A stretch of 64,000 bases of DNA from Dyadobacter sp. SG02. Lineage in GTDB: Bacteria; Bacteroidota; Bacteroidia; Cytophagales; Spirosomataceae. Both the position numbers and the translations under genes were made by a program. Below, in pieces: positions 9,524 to 18,676 of this stretch. The number at the start of each line of letters is the position of its first letter. Position 1 is the first letter of the stretch. The notes under the pieces are model-generated. The model was given only the letters and a program-made list of their open reading frames with translations, was not told the origin of the DNA and did not search any database. The stretch covers positions 248,001 through 312,000 of the forward strand of contig NZ_FNYL01000006.1 in assembly GCF_900109045.1 (NCBI RefSeq). The letters run 5' to 3'.

Positions 9524-11092
9524 ATGAAAGCATTTAAATATATCCTGTTGGGTTTCACGGCATTTGCTTCGCTCTCGTGCGAGGAATTCCTGAAAGAAGA
9601 GCCCGAAGCATTTTTGTCGGAAGATCAGTATTACAAAACCCAGGCCGATGCCGTGAACGCGGTGAATGCGGTGTATTTCTTCCTGAATTCGGGCGGGTCG
9701 TCGATCCAGACGCCTTACAACACGCTTTTCAACACCGGTATGAACATGGCCGGTGACGACGAGGACCCGGGACCGGGCGCGACCAACCCGGACGTGCGTT
9801 CGCTGTCGGTACTGGCGCATTCGTCGACGAACCTTCGGATTTACGAGCTCTGGCAGCAGCATTACGCGGCGATCAAAAAGGCGAATGTCGTGCTGGAAAA
9901 AGTACCGGCTATTCAGTTTGACGAGGCACTGAAAACCCGCTTGCTGGGCGAGACCAAGTTCCTGCGCGCATTGTATTATTTCAACCTCGTGCGCTTGTAT
10001 GGCGATGTCCCGCTGATCCTTGAATATCAGAAGTATGTCAATGCGGCGGATTACGCCATCGCCAAATCCCCTTCCGCGGACGTTTACGCGCAGATCGAGA
10101 AAGACCTCACCGAAGCCGCAGCGGTGCTCCCTGCCACGTATGCGTCGCCCAACGTAGGGCGCGCGACTGCGGGAGCTGCGAAGGCATTGCTGGCGAAAGT
10201 ATACCTGGCAGAAGCGTCGTTTCCGCTGAAAGTAAGCGCGAAATACCAGTCGGCGGTGAACAAGGCGGAGGAAGCATTATCGGCTGCGGACGGCGGCACG
10301 GGTAACTACGGTTATGACCTGGTAACCAACTATGCGGAGGTTTTCCTGCCTGCATTTAAAAACAACAAGGAGCACATTTTCTCGGCGCAGTTCAAATCGA
10401 ACTCATTGGCGCAGGGCAACAACGAATGGCCCCGCTCGATCCTGTCGGGTGTGCCGGGTTTGAATGGCAACTACGCGCACATGGTGCGGTATTACACGCA
10501 GGGCAACGACAAGTTTTTCAGCATTTATAAATTGTATAAACCTGGCGATAAGCGCCGCGATGTAACGTTCGTCAGAAGCTTCACCAGCCCGACCAACGGC
10601 CGTAAATATGCATTGCCGATCGCAAATACGGCGGTACCGAACGATTCGACGCCATTCTGGAACAAATGGGCCGACCCGGCTTCGACGGCCGTAACTAACC
10701 AGTCGGCTGCCAATGTGCCCATTATCCGTTACGCAGAATTGCTGCTGATCCACGCGGAGGCGGAAAACGAAGCGAACGGCCCGACAGTAAAAGCGTACAA
10801 ATCGCTCAACAGGGTCCGCAAACGCGCCGGATTACCCGATCTGACGACCGGTCTGAGCAAAGACCAGTTCCGCGACTCGGTGTACCTCGACCGCCGTTTG
10901 GAACTCACCTACGAATACCAGCGCTGGTTCGACCTGATCCGTCAGCGCGACGCGAACTACAACAGCACATTTGTGGCAAATCAGGTGAAAGTAGGCAAAA
11001 CCAATGCCGCTCCGAAGCACGTCTACTACCCGATCCCGCAATCGGAGATCGACAACAACTCACTGTTGAAGCAGAACCCGCTTTGGGAGTAA
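9524..11092 (+). CDS. SusD/RagB-family surface lipoprotein
   Basis: A 522-residue lipoprotein with a type II signal peptide and lipobox FASLSC, lipidated on Cys19. The N-terminal EEFLKEEPEAFLSEDQYY and the C-terminal YYPIPQSEIDNNSLLKQNPLWE-type ending are family hallmarks (SusD_RagB). The middle carries the TPR-like helices around ETKFLRALYYFNLVRLYGDVPL. It is expected to be the outer-leaflet lid that captures ligand for the SusC barrel encoded 26 bp upstream. The ligand cannot be read from sequence; co-transcription with three sulfatases points to a sulfated compound. Confidence 0.95.
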   Translation: MKAFKYILLGFTAFASLSCEEFLKEEPEAFLSEDQYYKTQADAVNAVNAVYFFLNSGGSSIQTPYNTLFNTGMNMAGDDEDPGPGATNPDVRSLSVLAHSSTNLRIYELWQQHYAAIKKANVVLEKVPAIQFDEALKTRLLGETKFLRALYYFNLVRLYGDVPLILEYQKYVNAADYAIAKSPSADVYAQIEKDLTEAAAVLPATYASPNVGRATAGAAKALLAKVYLAEASFPLKVSAKYQSAVNKAEEALSAADGGTGNYGYDLVTNYAEVFLPAFKNNKEHIFSAQFKSNSLAQGNNEWPRSILSGVPGLNGNYAHMVRYYTQGNDKFFSIYKLYKPGDKRRDVTFVRSFTSPTNGRKYALPIANTAVPNDSTPFWNKWADPASTAVTNQSAANVPIIRYAELLLIHAEAENEANGPTVKAYKSLNRVRKRAGLPDLTTGLSKDQFRDSVYLDRRLELTYEYQRWFDLIRQRDANYNSTFVANQVKVGKTNAAPKHVYYPIPQSEIDNNSLLKQNPLWE

Positions 11093-11127
11093 CACCGGTT
11101 TTGTAATCTGTTGGAAATGAATATTGA

Positions 11128-12717
11128 ATGAACAGGAAAGCTTCTCTTTGGATAAGCATGTTATGGGCACTGGCGGCGATCGCGCCGGTGCCTGTGCCTG
11201 CACAAGGCACGTCTGAAAAACCGAATATCGTGCTCATACTGGCCGATGATATGGGTTTTTCAGATCTGGGAAGCTTTGGCTCCGAAATTAATACCCCTAA
11301 CCTCGACAAACTCGCGCACGAAGGTCTGCGCATTACCCAGTTTTACAACAGCGGTCGTTGCTGCCCCTCGCGCGCGGCACTGCTCACGGGCCTGTACCCA
11401 CATCAGGCAGGCGTGGGCGACATGGTGCAGGACAAGGGCACGCCCGCGTATCAGGGCTATTTGAGTAAAAACAGCGCTACCATCGGGCAATTGCTCAAAA
11501 CGGCAGGTTACAACACCATCGTTTCCGGTAAATGGCACGTCGGGCTGGTACCCTCGGCCTGGGCGGTGAACCGCGGGTTCGAACAGTCGTTTACGATGCA
11601 AAACAATGGCAGCAGCTATTTCAACTCCGAGCCACTTTACAATGATGGGCGTACCGTTACTTTTCAGCTGAATGGCCGGGAAATACAGCGGTACGATACT
11701 TCACGCTACCTCACACAAGCCATTACCGATTTCGCGATCCAATCGATCGACCGCATGAAAGATCAGCCAAATCCTTTCTTTTTATACCTCGCCTATAACG
11801 CCCCGCATTGGCCGATCCAGGCGTTGCCGGAAGATATTGCCCGCTACAAAGGCAAATACCTCCAAGGCTGGGACGCATTACGGGAGGCACGCTACCGGAA
11901 GCTGGTGGATTTGGGTATTATTCAAAAAGAATGGAAACTGTCGCCACGCTACGAAAAAGCCACTGAGTGGAATGTCTTATCCGCTGCCGAAAAAGACCAA
12001 TGGGATACCCGGATGGCGATTTACGCCGCCATGATCGACCGGATGGACCAATGCGTCGGCCAGGTGCTCGATAAACTGAAATCCATTGGTCGCGACCGGA
12101 ACACGCTCGTCATTTTCGTGTCCGACAATGGCGGCAGCGGCGATACCGTCCGCGAATGGAGTTATGTGACCGAGAAAAACGGCGAACCCGGCTCGGTGAA
12201 CAGTATCGACAGTTACGACCCGCCATGGGGCAATGCGAGCAACACACCATTTAAGCTATTCAAAAAGAACGCCCATGAAGGGGGCATTGCATCGCCGTTC
12301 ATTGCCTGGTTTCCGGGGAGAGTCAAGGCGAATGCATTGAGCGCACAAGTAAGCCACATTACCGACATTATGCCCACGCTGCTCGAACTGGCGGGCATCC
12401 GGTATCCCGAAATATTCGGAAATGAAAAGCTTACGCCCCTAGCCGGCAGCTCTTTAACACCATTATTTCAAAACCCGCAGGCCACGCAATCAAAAACTAT
12501 TTTCTGGGAGCACGAAGGCAGCCGGGCAGTGCGCAAAGCCGACTGGAAACTCGTCGCGGAAATAAACCAGCCGTGGGAATTGTACGACCTCAAAACCGAT
12601 CGCAGTGAAAACCACAACCTCGCCGGCCACTATCCTCAGAAGGTGAAGGAACTGGAAAAAGAATACCTCGAATGGGCTGCGAAAGTAGGTGTAGTGGATT
12701 GGAATACGATCAAATAG
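11128..12717 (+). CDS. Arylsulfatase-type sulfatase (formylglycine-dependent), periplasmic
   Basis: A 529-residue sulfatase with signal peptide (about residues 1-26, ending PVPAQ). The active-site motif is C79-P-S-R in GRCCPSRAALLTG; Cys79 would be converted to formylglycine. Asp40-Asp41 (LADDMGFSDLG) supply metal ligands, and SGKWHVG and SDNGG are further family motifs. It hydrolyses sulfate esters, probably in the periplasm on material imported by SusCD. It starts 35 bp after the susD-like gene, so it is operonic. The preceding Cys78 gives a CC pair, which is unusual but leaves the CxPSR motif intact. No formylglycine-generating enzyme is in the window. Confidence 0.93.
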   Translation: MNRKASLWISMLWALAAIAPVPVPAQGTSEKPNIVLILADDMGFSDLGSFGSEINTPNLDKLAHEGLRITQFYNSGRCCPSRAALLTGLYPHQAGVGDMVQDKGTPAYQGYLSKNSATIGQLLKTAGYNTIVSGKWHVGLVPSAWAVNRGFEQSFTMQNNGSSYFNSEPLYNDGRTVTFQLNGREIQRYDTSRYLTQAITDFAIQSIDRMKDQPNPFFLYLAYNAPHWPIQALPEDIARYKGKYLQGWDALREARYRKLVDLGIIQKEWKLSPRYEKATEWNVLSAAEKDQWDTRMAIYAAMIDRMDQCVGQVLDKLKSIGRDRNTLVIFVSDNGGSGDTVREWSYVTEKNGEPGSVNSIDSYDPPWGNASNTPFKLFKKNAHEGGIASPFIAWFPGRVKANALSAQVSHITDIMPTLLELAGIRYPEIFGNEKLTPLAGSSLTPLFQNPQATQSKTIFWEHEGSRAVRKADWKLVAEINQPWELYDLKTDRSENHNLAGHYPQKVKELEKEYLEWAAKVGVVDWNTIK

Positions 12718-12759
12718 GAATTGGATATTGATTTAAAATACATTCAAAAACAGTGTGTT

Positions 12760-15069
12760 ATGAAAAAGATTTATCGTCCGTGGAATAAATTATCGCTGGG
12801 GGCGCTGGCTATGCTGGCCGCCAGTGGTGTGCATGCACAATATGCGCCTACGCCTGCTTATCAGGGCAAAATAGGCAAAACGGTGGCGGAAACGCAGCAG
12901 TCGTGGCCGGAGAAGAAGAAAGCGGCCAAAGGTTCGCCGAATGTCGTCTGGATTTTGCTGGATGATATTGGTTACGGGGCCATCAGCACATTTGGCGGGC
13001 TGATCAACACGCCTACGCTGGACAGCCTGGCGAACAATGGGTTGCGTTATACCAACTTCCACACCACCGCCATTTGCGCGCCTACGCGGGCATCCCTGCT
13101 CACGGGCCGCAACCAGCATTCGGCGCACATGGGGCTTTTCCCCGAAACCGCCATTGGTACACCCGGCTACGACGCGCTCATTCCCTTTGAGAAAGGTACG
13201 ATTGCCGAAATCCTGAAAGACAATGGTTACAACACCTTTGCATTGGGCAAATGGCACATTACCCCGCTCGCCGACCTTACACCTGCCGGGCCGTTCAACC
13301 GCTGGCCGACAGGACGTGGTTTTGAGCAATTCTACGGGTTTCCGTCTCGCGGCAGCATCGATCAATGGCATCCCGAGCTCTGGGAAGGCACGCACCGCGA
13401 AGCCGACCGGCAGGATGGCAAGCATTTCAACGAGCTGATCGCAGACCGGGCTATTAGTTACCTCGCCAGCCAGAAGTCGGGCAATCCGGATAAGCCGTTT
13501 TTTCTGTACGTAGCGACCGGCGCCGGCCACGCACCGCACCAGGTTGCCAAACAATGGTCGGACAAATACAAAGGCAAGTTCGATGCGGGCTGGGACGCTT
13601 ACCGCGAGCAGGTGCTGGCCAATCAGATCAGGTTAGGAGTTGTACCAAAGAATGCGAAAGTACCGCCGCGCAACCCGGGTGTGAAAGACTGGAACTCGCT
13701 CGGTGCGGAAGAGAAAAAGCTCTATGCGCGGTTTATGGAAACCTATGCCGGCTTTCTGGAATATACCGATTATGAGATCGGAAGGGTGATCAACCACATT
13801 CGCGAAACCGGTGAGCTGGATAATACGATCGTGATCGTGTCGGTAGGCGACAATGGGGCGAGCAAGGAGGGAACCTTCGTGGGAACCGTGAACAATTTCG
13901 GCACCGGCATTTCCGAAGAGGAGCGTTTGAAAAAGAATATCGAACAAATCGACCTGATCGGTACCGAGTTCTCGAAGGTGAATTACCCGCTCGGCTGGGC
14001 TGCTGCTACCAATGTACCATTCCGCCACTGGAAGCAGGATGCGAACTCGGAAGGCGGCACGCACAACCCGCTCATTGTTTTTTATCCCAAAGGCATTAAG
14101 GAAAAAGGAGGCATCCGTAACCAGTACGGCCACGTTTCGGATATTTTGCCCACTACATTGGAACTGTTGAATATCAAGGCGCCGCTCGTGCTGAATGGTA
14201 TCAAGCAGGACCCTATCGAAGGTACGAGCCTTGCTTACAGCCTGAATGATGGCGCTGCGAAGAGCCGCCATACGGTTCAATACTACGAAATACGCGGTTC
14301 GCGCGCTATTTATAAGGATGGCTGGAAAGCGGGCTCCCTGCACGTGAAGGGTCAGGATTTTGAAAAAGACAAATGGGAGTTGTATAACCTGAATGACGAT
14401 TTTAACGAAACCAACGACCTCGCGACCGCTAATCCGGCGAAATTGAAGGAGCTGAAAGCATTGTTTGACAGTGAGGCTTTGAAATACAATGTATACCCGT
14501 TGAAGGATGGTACCGAGCCATTTACATTGCCCACGGCCTATAACAATGTGGATAAGGTGGTACTTTATCCCGGTCAATCGACCATCATCGACGTGGCGAG
14601 CCCGTTCGCATTGAAACGTTCCTTTTCGATCGTGGCCGATGCAGTATTGTCGGGCGTGGAAACGGAAGGTGTGTTGTTGTCCAGAGGCGGCGCTGCCGGC
14701 GGTCTGAGCTTTTTTATCCAAAACCAGAAACTGCAATTCGCCTATGCGGTGGGTGACGGGAACAAATATGTGGTGACGTCGTCAAATGCTACCTTACCAG
14801 CCGGCAAAGTGGAGCTGAAAGCCAGCGTTCAATACGACCAGAATGGTGGCGGCGTGGTGAGTTTGTATGTCAATAATGCGAAGGTAGGAGAGGGTACTTT
14901 GGCCAAGACTTCGGACGCATTGTATTTACACGAAGGTGTGAATGTCGGTTTTGACGACCTGACACCGGTAGGGGATACTTACAAAGTGCCTTTTGCATTT
15001 ACAGGCAAGATCCATAAGGTCACAATCGATCTCGCGCCGACGCAACAGGCGGTTTTAGGAGCGAAGTAG
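12760..15069 (+). CDS. Large arylsulfatase with C-terminal LamG-like domain
   Basis: A 769-residue sulfatase. I prefer ATG 12760 because it begins MKKIYRPWNK and gives a proper signal peptide ending GVHAQ; the frame opens 13 codons earlier at a TTG. The nucleophile is Cys106 in ICAPTRASLLTG, a CxPTR version of the usual CxPSR motif, with Asp68-Asp69 (LLDDIGYG) as metal ligands. The GLRYTNFHTTAICAPTR...GRNQHS context resembles the S1_4 arylsulfatase subfamily (from memory, not searched). Residues from about 600 on look like a LamG/concanavalin-type beta-sandwich, suggesting carbohydrate or surface binding. It follows the previous sulfatase by about 40 bp. Confidence 0.92.
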   Translation: MKKIYRPWNKLSLGALAMLAASGVHAQYAPTPAYQGKIGKTVAETQQSWPEKKKAAKGSPNVVWILLDDIGYGAISTFGGLINTPTLDSLANNGLRYTNFHTTAICAPTRASLLTGRNQHSAHMGLFPETAIGTPGYDALIPFEKGTIAEILKDNGYNTFALGKWHITPLADLTPAGPFNRWPTGRGFEQFYGFPSRGSIDQWHPELWEGTHREADRQDGKHFNELIADRAISYLASQKSGNPDKPFFLYVATGAGHAPHQVAKQWSDKYKGKFDAGWDAYREQVLANQIRLGVVPKNAKVPPRNPGVKDWNSLGAEEKKLYARFMETYAGFLEYTDYEIGRVINHIRETGELDNTIVIVSVGDNGASKEGTFVGTVNNFGTGISEEERLKKNIEQIDLIGTEFSKVNYPLGWAAATNVPFRHWKQDANSEGGTHNPLIVFYPKGIKEKGGIRNQYGHVSDILPTTLELLNIKAPLVLNGIKQDPIEGTSLAYSLNDGAAKSRHTVQYYEIRGSRAIYKDGWKAGSLHVKGQDFEKDKWELYNLNDDFNETNDLATANPAKLKELKALFDSEALKYNVYPLKDGTEPFTLPTAYNNVDKVVLYPGQSTIIDVASPFALKRSFSIVADAVLSGVETEGVLLSRGGAAGGLSFFIQNQKLQFAYAVGDGNKYVVTSSNATLPAGKVELKASVQYDQNGGGVVSLYVNNAKVGEGTLAKTSDALYLHEGVNVGFDDLTPVGDTYKVPFAFTGKIHKVTIDLAPTQQAVLGAK

Positions 15070-15171
15070 CGGTTTTTGATTTGTTGTTACATGCCTGACG
15101 GCATTTGCAAAACAAGATTTTAACCGGAGAATGCATTTGACAGTACATGGTCAGTGATACCGGATTAGCAC

Positions 15172-15244
15172 AAGTCGCATAGCGACGTAATATTTGTAGA
15201 AAACGACGACATTAATGAACGGCGAAAATCGCGTAGCGATGTAA
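15172..15244. repeat. REP-like dispersed intergenic repeat
   Basis: Two related palindromic cores, GTCGCATAGCGAC (15174-15186) and ATCGCGTAGCGAT, each followed by GTAA, flank a spacer containing TATTTGTAGAAAACGACGAC. The unit ends five bases before the third sulfatase start. From memory, similar 'GTCGCGTAGCGACGTAA' elements are scattered between genes in Cytophagales genomes and give rise to spurious ORF calls. Only one copy lies in this window. Confidence 0.55.
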
Positions 15245-15249
15245 CAACC

Positions 15250-17079
15250 ATGCAAATGAACAAACAGATCCGTAACATTCTTTGGGCGATATGGACCATC
15301 GCATTACATCCGGCCATTGCGCAGGACCGTCCCAACATCCTGTGGATCGTGAGCGAGGATAACACCATTCTGCTAGGCAGCTACGGCGATCAATTCGCGA
15401 CCACACCCAATCTGGACCAATTCGCGACGGAGAGCATTCGCTACAAAAATGCCTTCTCGACCGCGCCTGTGTGTGCGCCCTCGCGGAACACGCTCATTAC
15501 GGGCATGTACCCGCCTTCGCTCGGAACAGAGCACATGCGGAGCACGTACCCGTCGCCTGCGTTCGTGCAGTTTTTTCCGAAATACCTGCGCCAGGCAGGT
15601 TACTACACGACCAACAATGCCAAAAAGGATTATAATACGACGGATCAGCCGGATGCATGGGACGAATCGAGCAATAAGGCGACTTATAAAAACCGGAAGC
15701 CGGGACAGCCGTTTTTTGCCGTATTTAACTTGAATGTATCGCACGAAAGCTCGCTCCATGAACCGCTGCCCGCCCTCAAACACGATCCTGAGAAAGTGCC
15801 ATTGCCACCTTACCATCCTGCTACGTCCGAGCTGAAACACGATTGGGCGCAGTATTATGATAAGTTAGAGGAAATGGACCGACAGTTTGGCAAACTGTTG
15901 CAGGAATTGAAGGATGAAGGCTTGGCCGACAACACCATTGTCTTTTACTATGCCGATAATGGCGGCGTGTTGGCACGCAGCAAGCGGTTCATGTACGAAT
16001 CCGGCCTGCATGTGCCCCTGATCGTCCATTTACCACCTAAATATGCGCATCTGGCCAGTCAGAAGCAGGGTAGCGTGTCCGACAGGCTCGTGACCTTCCT
16101 GGATTTCGCGCCCACGGTATTGAGTCTGGTGGATATCAAGGTGCCGGATTATATGCAGGGAGGGGCATTTTTGGGTAAACAGCAGAAGCCGGAGCCACAA
16201 TATGCATTCGGTTTCAGGGGGAGAATGGACGAGCGGATCGATATGTCGCGCTCGGTGCGGGATAAGAAGTACCGTTACATCCGGAATTATTTGCCCAACA
16301 AGATCTATGGTCAGTACCTCGAATACCTTTGGCGCGCGCCTTCGGTGAAATCCTGGGAAGATCTTTACAAGGCCGGAAAACTGAATGCGGTGCAATCCAA
16401 ATTTTGGGAGCCGAAACCTGCGGAGGAACTTTTCGACGTCGACGCCGATCCACACAACATTCACAATCTGGCCGGTGACCCGAAATACAAAAAGGATTTG
16501 GAAAGGCTGCGGAAGGCTAATGCACAATGGATTGCGGGTTATAAAGACGTCGGTTTTATCCCCGAGGCGATCATTTATGAAATTGCCAGGACCACGCCTT
16601 TGTACGATTATGCGCGAAGTGGTAAATACAATTTTGCAAAAATTGCTGCAACGGCAGAGATTGCCTCGTCACGGAATCCCGCGCATACGCAGGCGCTCAT
16701 TCAGGCGCTGGGCGATGCCGACCCGTCGGTGAGGTTCTGGGGAGCCACCGGCCTTACGGTACTGAAAGCCGCCTCCGGCAAAGACGCATTGCAAAAAACA
16801 TTGAAAGACCCGGAACCAGCCGTCCGCATTGCCGCTGCCGAAGCACTGTATGTGACTGGTGCCGATAAGCCCGGCGCTATCGCTGCGCTGACCGAAGCAT
16901 TGAAAAGCGACAATCCCTACGCACGCCTGCAAGCCCTGAATATCCTCGATCTGACGGGAAAGGATGCCGCCCCGGCTATTCCCGATGCGGAGAAGATTTC
17001 AGTTCAAAAAGCGGAAATGTTCGACTATGATATCCGTGCAGCGAAGGTTTTGCTCCAAAACTACAAGAGCTCAAAGTAA
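15250..17079 (+). CDS. Sulfatase with C-terminal HEAT-like repeats (S1_8/heparan N-sulfatase-like)
   Basis: A 609-residue sulfatase with signal peptide (MQMNKQIRNILWAIWTIALH..., cleaved near AIAQ). The motif is C75-A-P-S-R in APVCAPSRNTLITG. Its SEDN metal motif (Glu36-Asp37) replaces the DD of the other two, and with GMYPPSLGTEHMRS this fits the heparan N-sulfatase-like branch; that assignment is from memory. About residues 470-600 form alanine-rich helical repeats (HEAT/PBS type) such as DPSVRFWGATGL and EPAVRIAAAEALY, probably for protein contact. The start could be either Met1 or Met3. A 180-bp gap with a REP-like repeat separates it from the previous gene, so it may be partly uncoupled. 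Confidence 0.9.
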   Translation: MQMNKQIRNILWAIWTIALHPAIAQDRPNILWIVSEDNTILLGSYGDQFATTPNLDQFATESIRYKNAFSTAPVCAPSRNTLITGMYPPSLGTEHMRSTYPSPAFVQFFPKYLRQAGYYTTNNAKKDYNTTDQPDAWDESSNKATYKNRKPGQPFFAVFNLNVSHESSLHEPLPALKHDPEKVPLPPYHPATSELKHDWAQYYDKLEEMDRQFGKLLQELKDEGLADNTIVFYYADNGGVLARSKRFMYESGLHVPLIVHLPPKYAHLASQKQGSVSDRLVTFLDFAPTVLSLVDIKVPDYMQGGAFLGKQQKPEPQYAFGFRGRMDERIDMSRSVRDKKYRYIRNYLPNKIYGQYLEYLWRAPSVKSWEDLYKAGKLNAVQSKFWEPKPAEELFDVDADPHNIHNLAGDPKYKKDLERLRKANAQWIAGYKDVGFIPEAIIYEIARTTPLYDYARSGKYNFAKIAATAEIASSRNPAHTQALIQALGDADPSVRFWGATGLTVLKAASGKDALQKTLKDPEPAVRIAAAEALYVTGADKPGAIAALTEALKSDNPYARLQALNILDLTGKDAAPAIPDAEKISVQKAEMFDYDIRAAKVLLQNYKSSK

Positions 17080-17136
17080 AAAGTTGATAGCCAAGGCCAA
17101 CCACCGAAAGCAGTAATCACTTTAAACCCAGTTTCA

Positions 17137-17877
17137 ATGAAAATTTTCAAACCATTGTTCGCATTGGCATGGCTGCTTATTGCCCATTCCGCATTGAATG
17201 CACAGACTACGCCCAATGTGCAGCCCGCTCCCAGGCGCGACCTCGTTTCGTTCGAAGAATTTGAGGCCCGGTTGGCCAAAGCAGGCAAAAACGCCCAGAT
17301 CCTCGACGCCCGCTTGCCCGAAGAGTACGCACAGAACCACCTCGAAGGCGCCACGAGTTTCAGCGTCGCCAACGAAGCCGATTTCGCCAAAGCCATTGCC
17401 AAACTCGACAAAGGCAAACCGACTTTCATCTACTCCATCGCCAACGGCCGCAGCGGGAAACTCGCCAAGGACCTCCGCGATAATGGGTTCAAAGACGTTA
17501 CCGAATTGCCGGGCGGATTGAGTAAATGGATCGGTTTGGGCAAGCCCGTCGTATCCACCGTGGGTCCGGGTCTTTCGCTGAACGATTACCAGGCCTCCCT
17601 GAAATCCGACAAACTCGTGCTCGTCGATTTCGGTTCGCGCTATTGCGGTTCCTGCAAGCGCCTCGCCCCGATCGTGGATTCCATCAAACACGAGCAAGCC
17701 AGTTCTGTCAAAGTGATTACGATCGAGGCTTACGAAAACAAGTCACTCACCAAAGAACTGGGTGTGACGGCATTGCCCACTTTGATCCTTTACCGGGGGA
17801 ACCAGGTGGTTTGGAAGAAGAGCGGCGTGACGCCGAAAGGGGAGATTGAAAGGGCGCTGGCGGAAGCGAATTTGTAA
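17137..17877 (+). CDS. Exported rhodanese-thioredoxin fusion lacking the rhodanese cysteine
   Basis: A 246-residue exported protein (signal peptide about 1-22, ending LNAQ). Residues 35-135 are a rhodanese fold (ILDARLPEEY, ELPGGLSKW), but the active-site loop reads Y99-S100-IANGRS, with serine where the persulfide-forming cysteine belongs. Residues 145-246 are a thioredoxin domain with active site C170-G-S-C173 and cis-Pro in TALPTLILY. The thioredoxin half can do redox work in the periplasm; the rhodanese half is probably catalytically dead and may bind a partner or substrate. As the last gene of the sulfatase operon it may keep cysteines reduced or deal with sulfur products. Function is inference. 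Confidence 0.88.
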   Translation: MKIFKPLFALAWLLIAHSALNAQTTPNVQPAPRRDLVSFEEFEARLAKAGKNAQILDARLPEEYAQNHLEGATSFSVANEADFAKAIAKLDKGKPTFIYSIANGRSGKLAKDLRDNGFKDVTELPGGLSKWIGLGKPVVSTVGPGLSLNDYQASLKSDKLVLVDFGSRYCGSCKRLAPIVDSIKHEQASSVKVITIEAYENKSLTKELGVTALPTLILYRGNQVVWKKSGVTPKGEIERALAEANL

Positions 17878-17892
17878 GGGAAGAAAATGAAC

Positions 17893-17927
17893 GCAGCCAG
17901 CCATGCTTTGAGTGCGGGGCTGGCTGC
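17893..17927. terminator. Terminator between the sulfatase operon and the leftward cassettes
   Basis: A perfect 10-bp stem, GCAGCCAGCC (17893-17902) with GGCTGGCTGC (17918-17927), followed by ATTATATTGTTTA. It lies between convergent gene ends (17877 and 17938) and could work in either direction, though the U-run is weak. Confidence 0.6.
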
Positions 17928-17937
17928 ATTATATTGT

Positions 17938-18138
17938 TTACTGATCAGACTTCTTTTCGGATTTTTCCTTTTCCCAGGGGAATGGACGGGGCAGCCTGGC
18001 CAGGCTTGCGGCGGCGGCTTCGTTTCTTTTCCTCAAAGCAGGAGAATTTCTTATTATTTCAAACATCTTTTCCCTGTGTTGAAGAAGTTCTTCCAACATT
18101 GCTTCACGGGTTTCTTCTTTTTCCATTTGGGTTTTCAT
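17938..18138 (-). CDS. Small partner protein of DUF6934 cassette 1 (NSP-motif family)
   Basis: A 66-residue charged helical protein (MKTQMEKEETREAMLEELL...) with no known domain. It shares the pattern LEELL...EK...II.NSP.L...(A/E)..L......PFPW with the protein at 19725-19925, and the central NSPxF/L motif with the one at 18808-19008. It begins 24 bp after the DUF6934-like gene, and the same spacing recurs in all three cassettes. Similarity across tandem copies is good evidence that it is a real gene. An antitoxin or chaperone-like partner role is possible but unproven. Confidence 0.7.
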   Translation of the reverse strand: MKTQMEKEETREAMLEELLQHREKMFEIIRNSPALRKRNEAAAASLARLPRPFPWEKEKSEKKSDQ

Positions 18139-18162
18139 AAGTGGTATCTTAAAGTTATGAAA

Positions 18163-18654
18163 TTATAAACGTCCAACCAATATTTGGTCATAGTGGGTCC
18201 CCACAGAATATTCTTCGAATTTGCCCTCCTGCACGCCCCAAAACCGGAATTCTTCTGACAGCTCAGCCCAGTTTGAATTTATCGCTCTTTGATAGAGAAC
18301 GTTCCGATGATTTCTGCCGTGCAAGGCAGATTTTTCATCCATGTAACCCTCAAATGATAGTACTGAATCTGGATTTTTGGTTAGAAAATCCATTGCAATT
18401 CGAGCTACGGTTGCAATTACTTTCGGCATATCCCCATTTCCGCTCCTGACCGAATCATCTATTATCCACTTACGATCGAAATTTACGAAGTCGCCAAATC
18501 CTAAGTTGTACACCGATGAAAATGGATAGACAGATGCAGCCGGAAGAGGGCTTATCAATACGCCTTTCGCTATTTTCCCTTTAACGCCTTCGCTAATGAA
18601 TATGTAGGTAAAGTCGTCCTGGCCTACAACGAATTTATAACAGTCCTTATCCAT
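18163..18654 (-). CDS. DUF6934-like protein, cassette 1 (intact copy)
   Basis: A 163-residue soluble protein. The N-terminal YIFISEGVKGKIAKGVLI strand region leads to YNLGFGDF (around 69-76), a DD...NGDMPKVIATVA block, then GRNHRNVLYQRAI and a C-terminal YDQILV. This order matches what I remember of the DUF6934 family of Bacteroidota, whose function is unknown. It is the best preserved of three tandem paralogues here (others at 19039 and 19953). The ATG lies about 22 bp from the conserved repeat at 18677-18782, which supplies its leader. Confidence 0.8.
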   Translation of the reverse strand: MDKDCYKFVVGQDDFTYIFISEGVKGKIAKGVLISPLPAASVYPFSSVYNLGFGDFVNFDRKWIIDDSVRSGNGDMPKVIATVARIAMDFLTKNPDSVLSFEGYMDEKSALHGRNHRNVLYQRAINSNWAELSEEFRFWGVQEGKFEEYSVGTHYDQILVGRL

Positions 18655-18676
18655 GAAACAGTGTACTTAAACAAAC

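Noticed and set aside
13633..14736. 367-codon leftward ORF opposite the second sulfatase
   Set aside because: Antisense shadow caused by codon bias; the sulfatase frame carries all family motifs.
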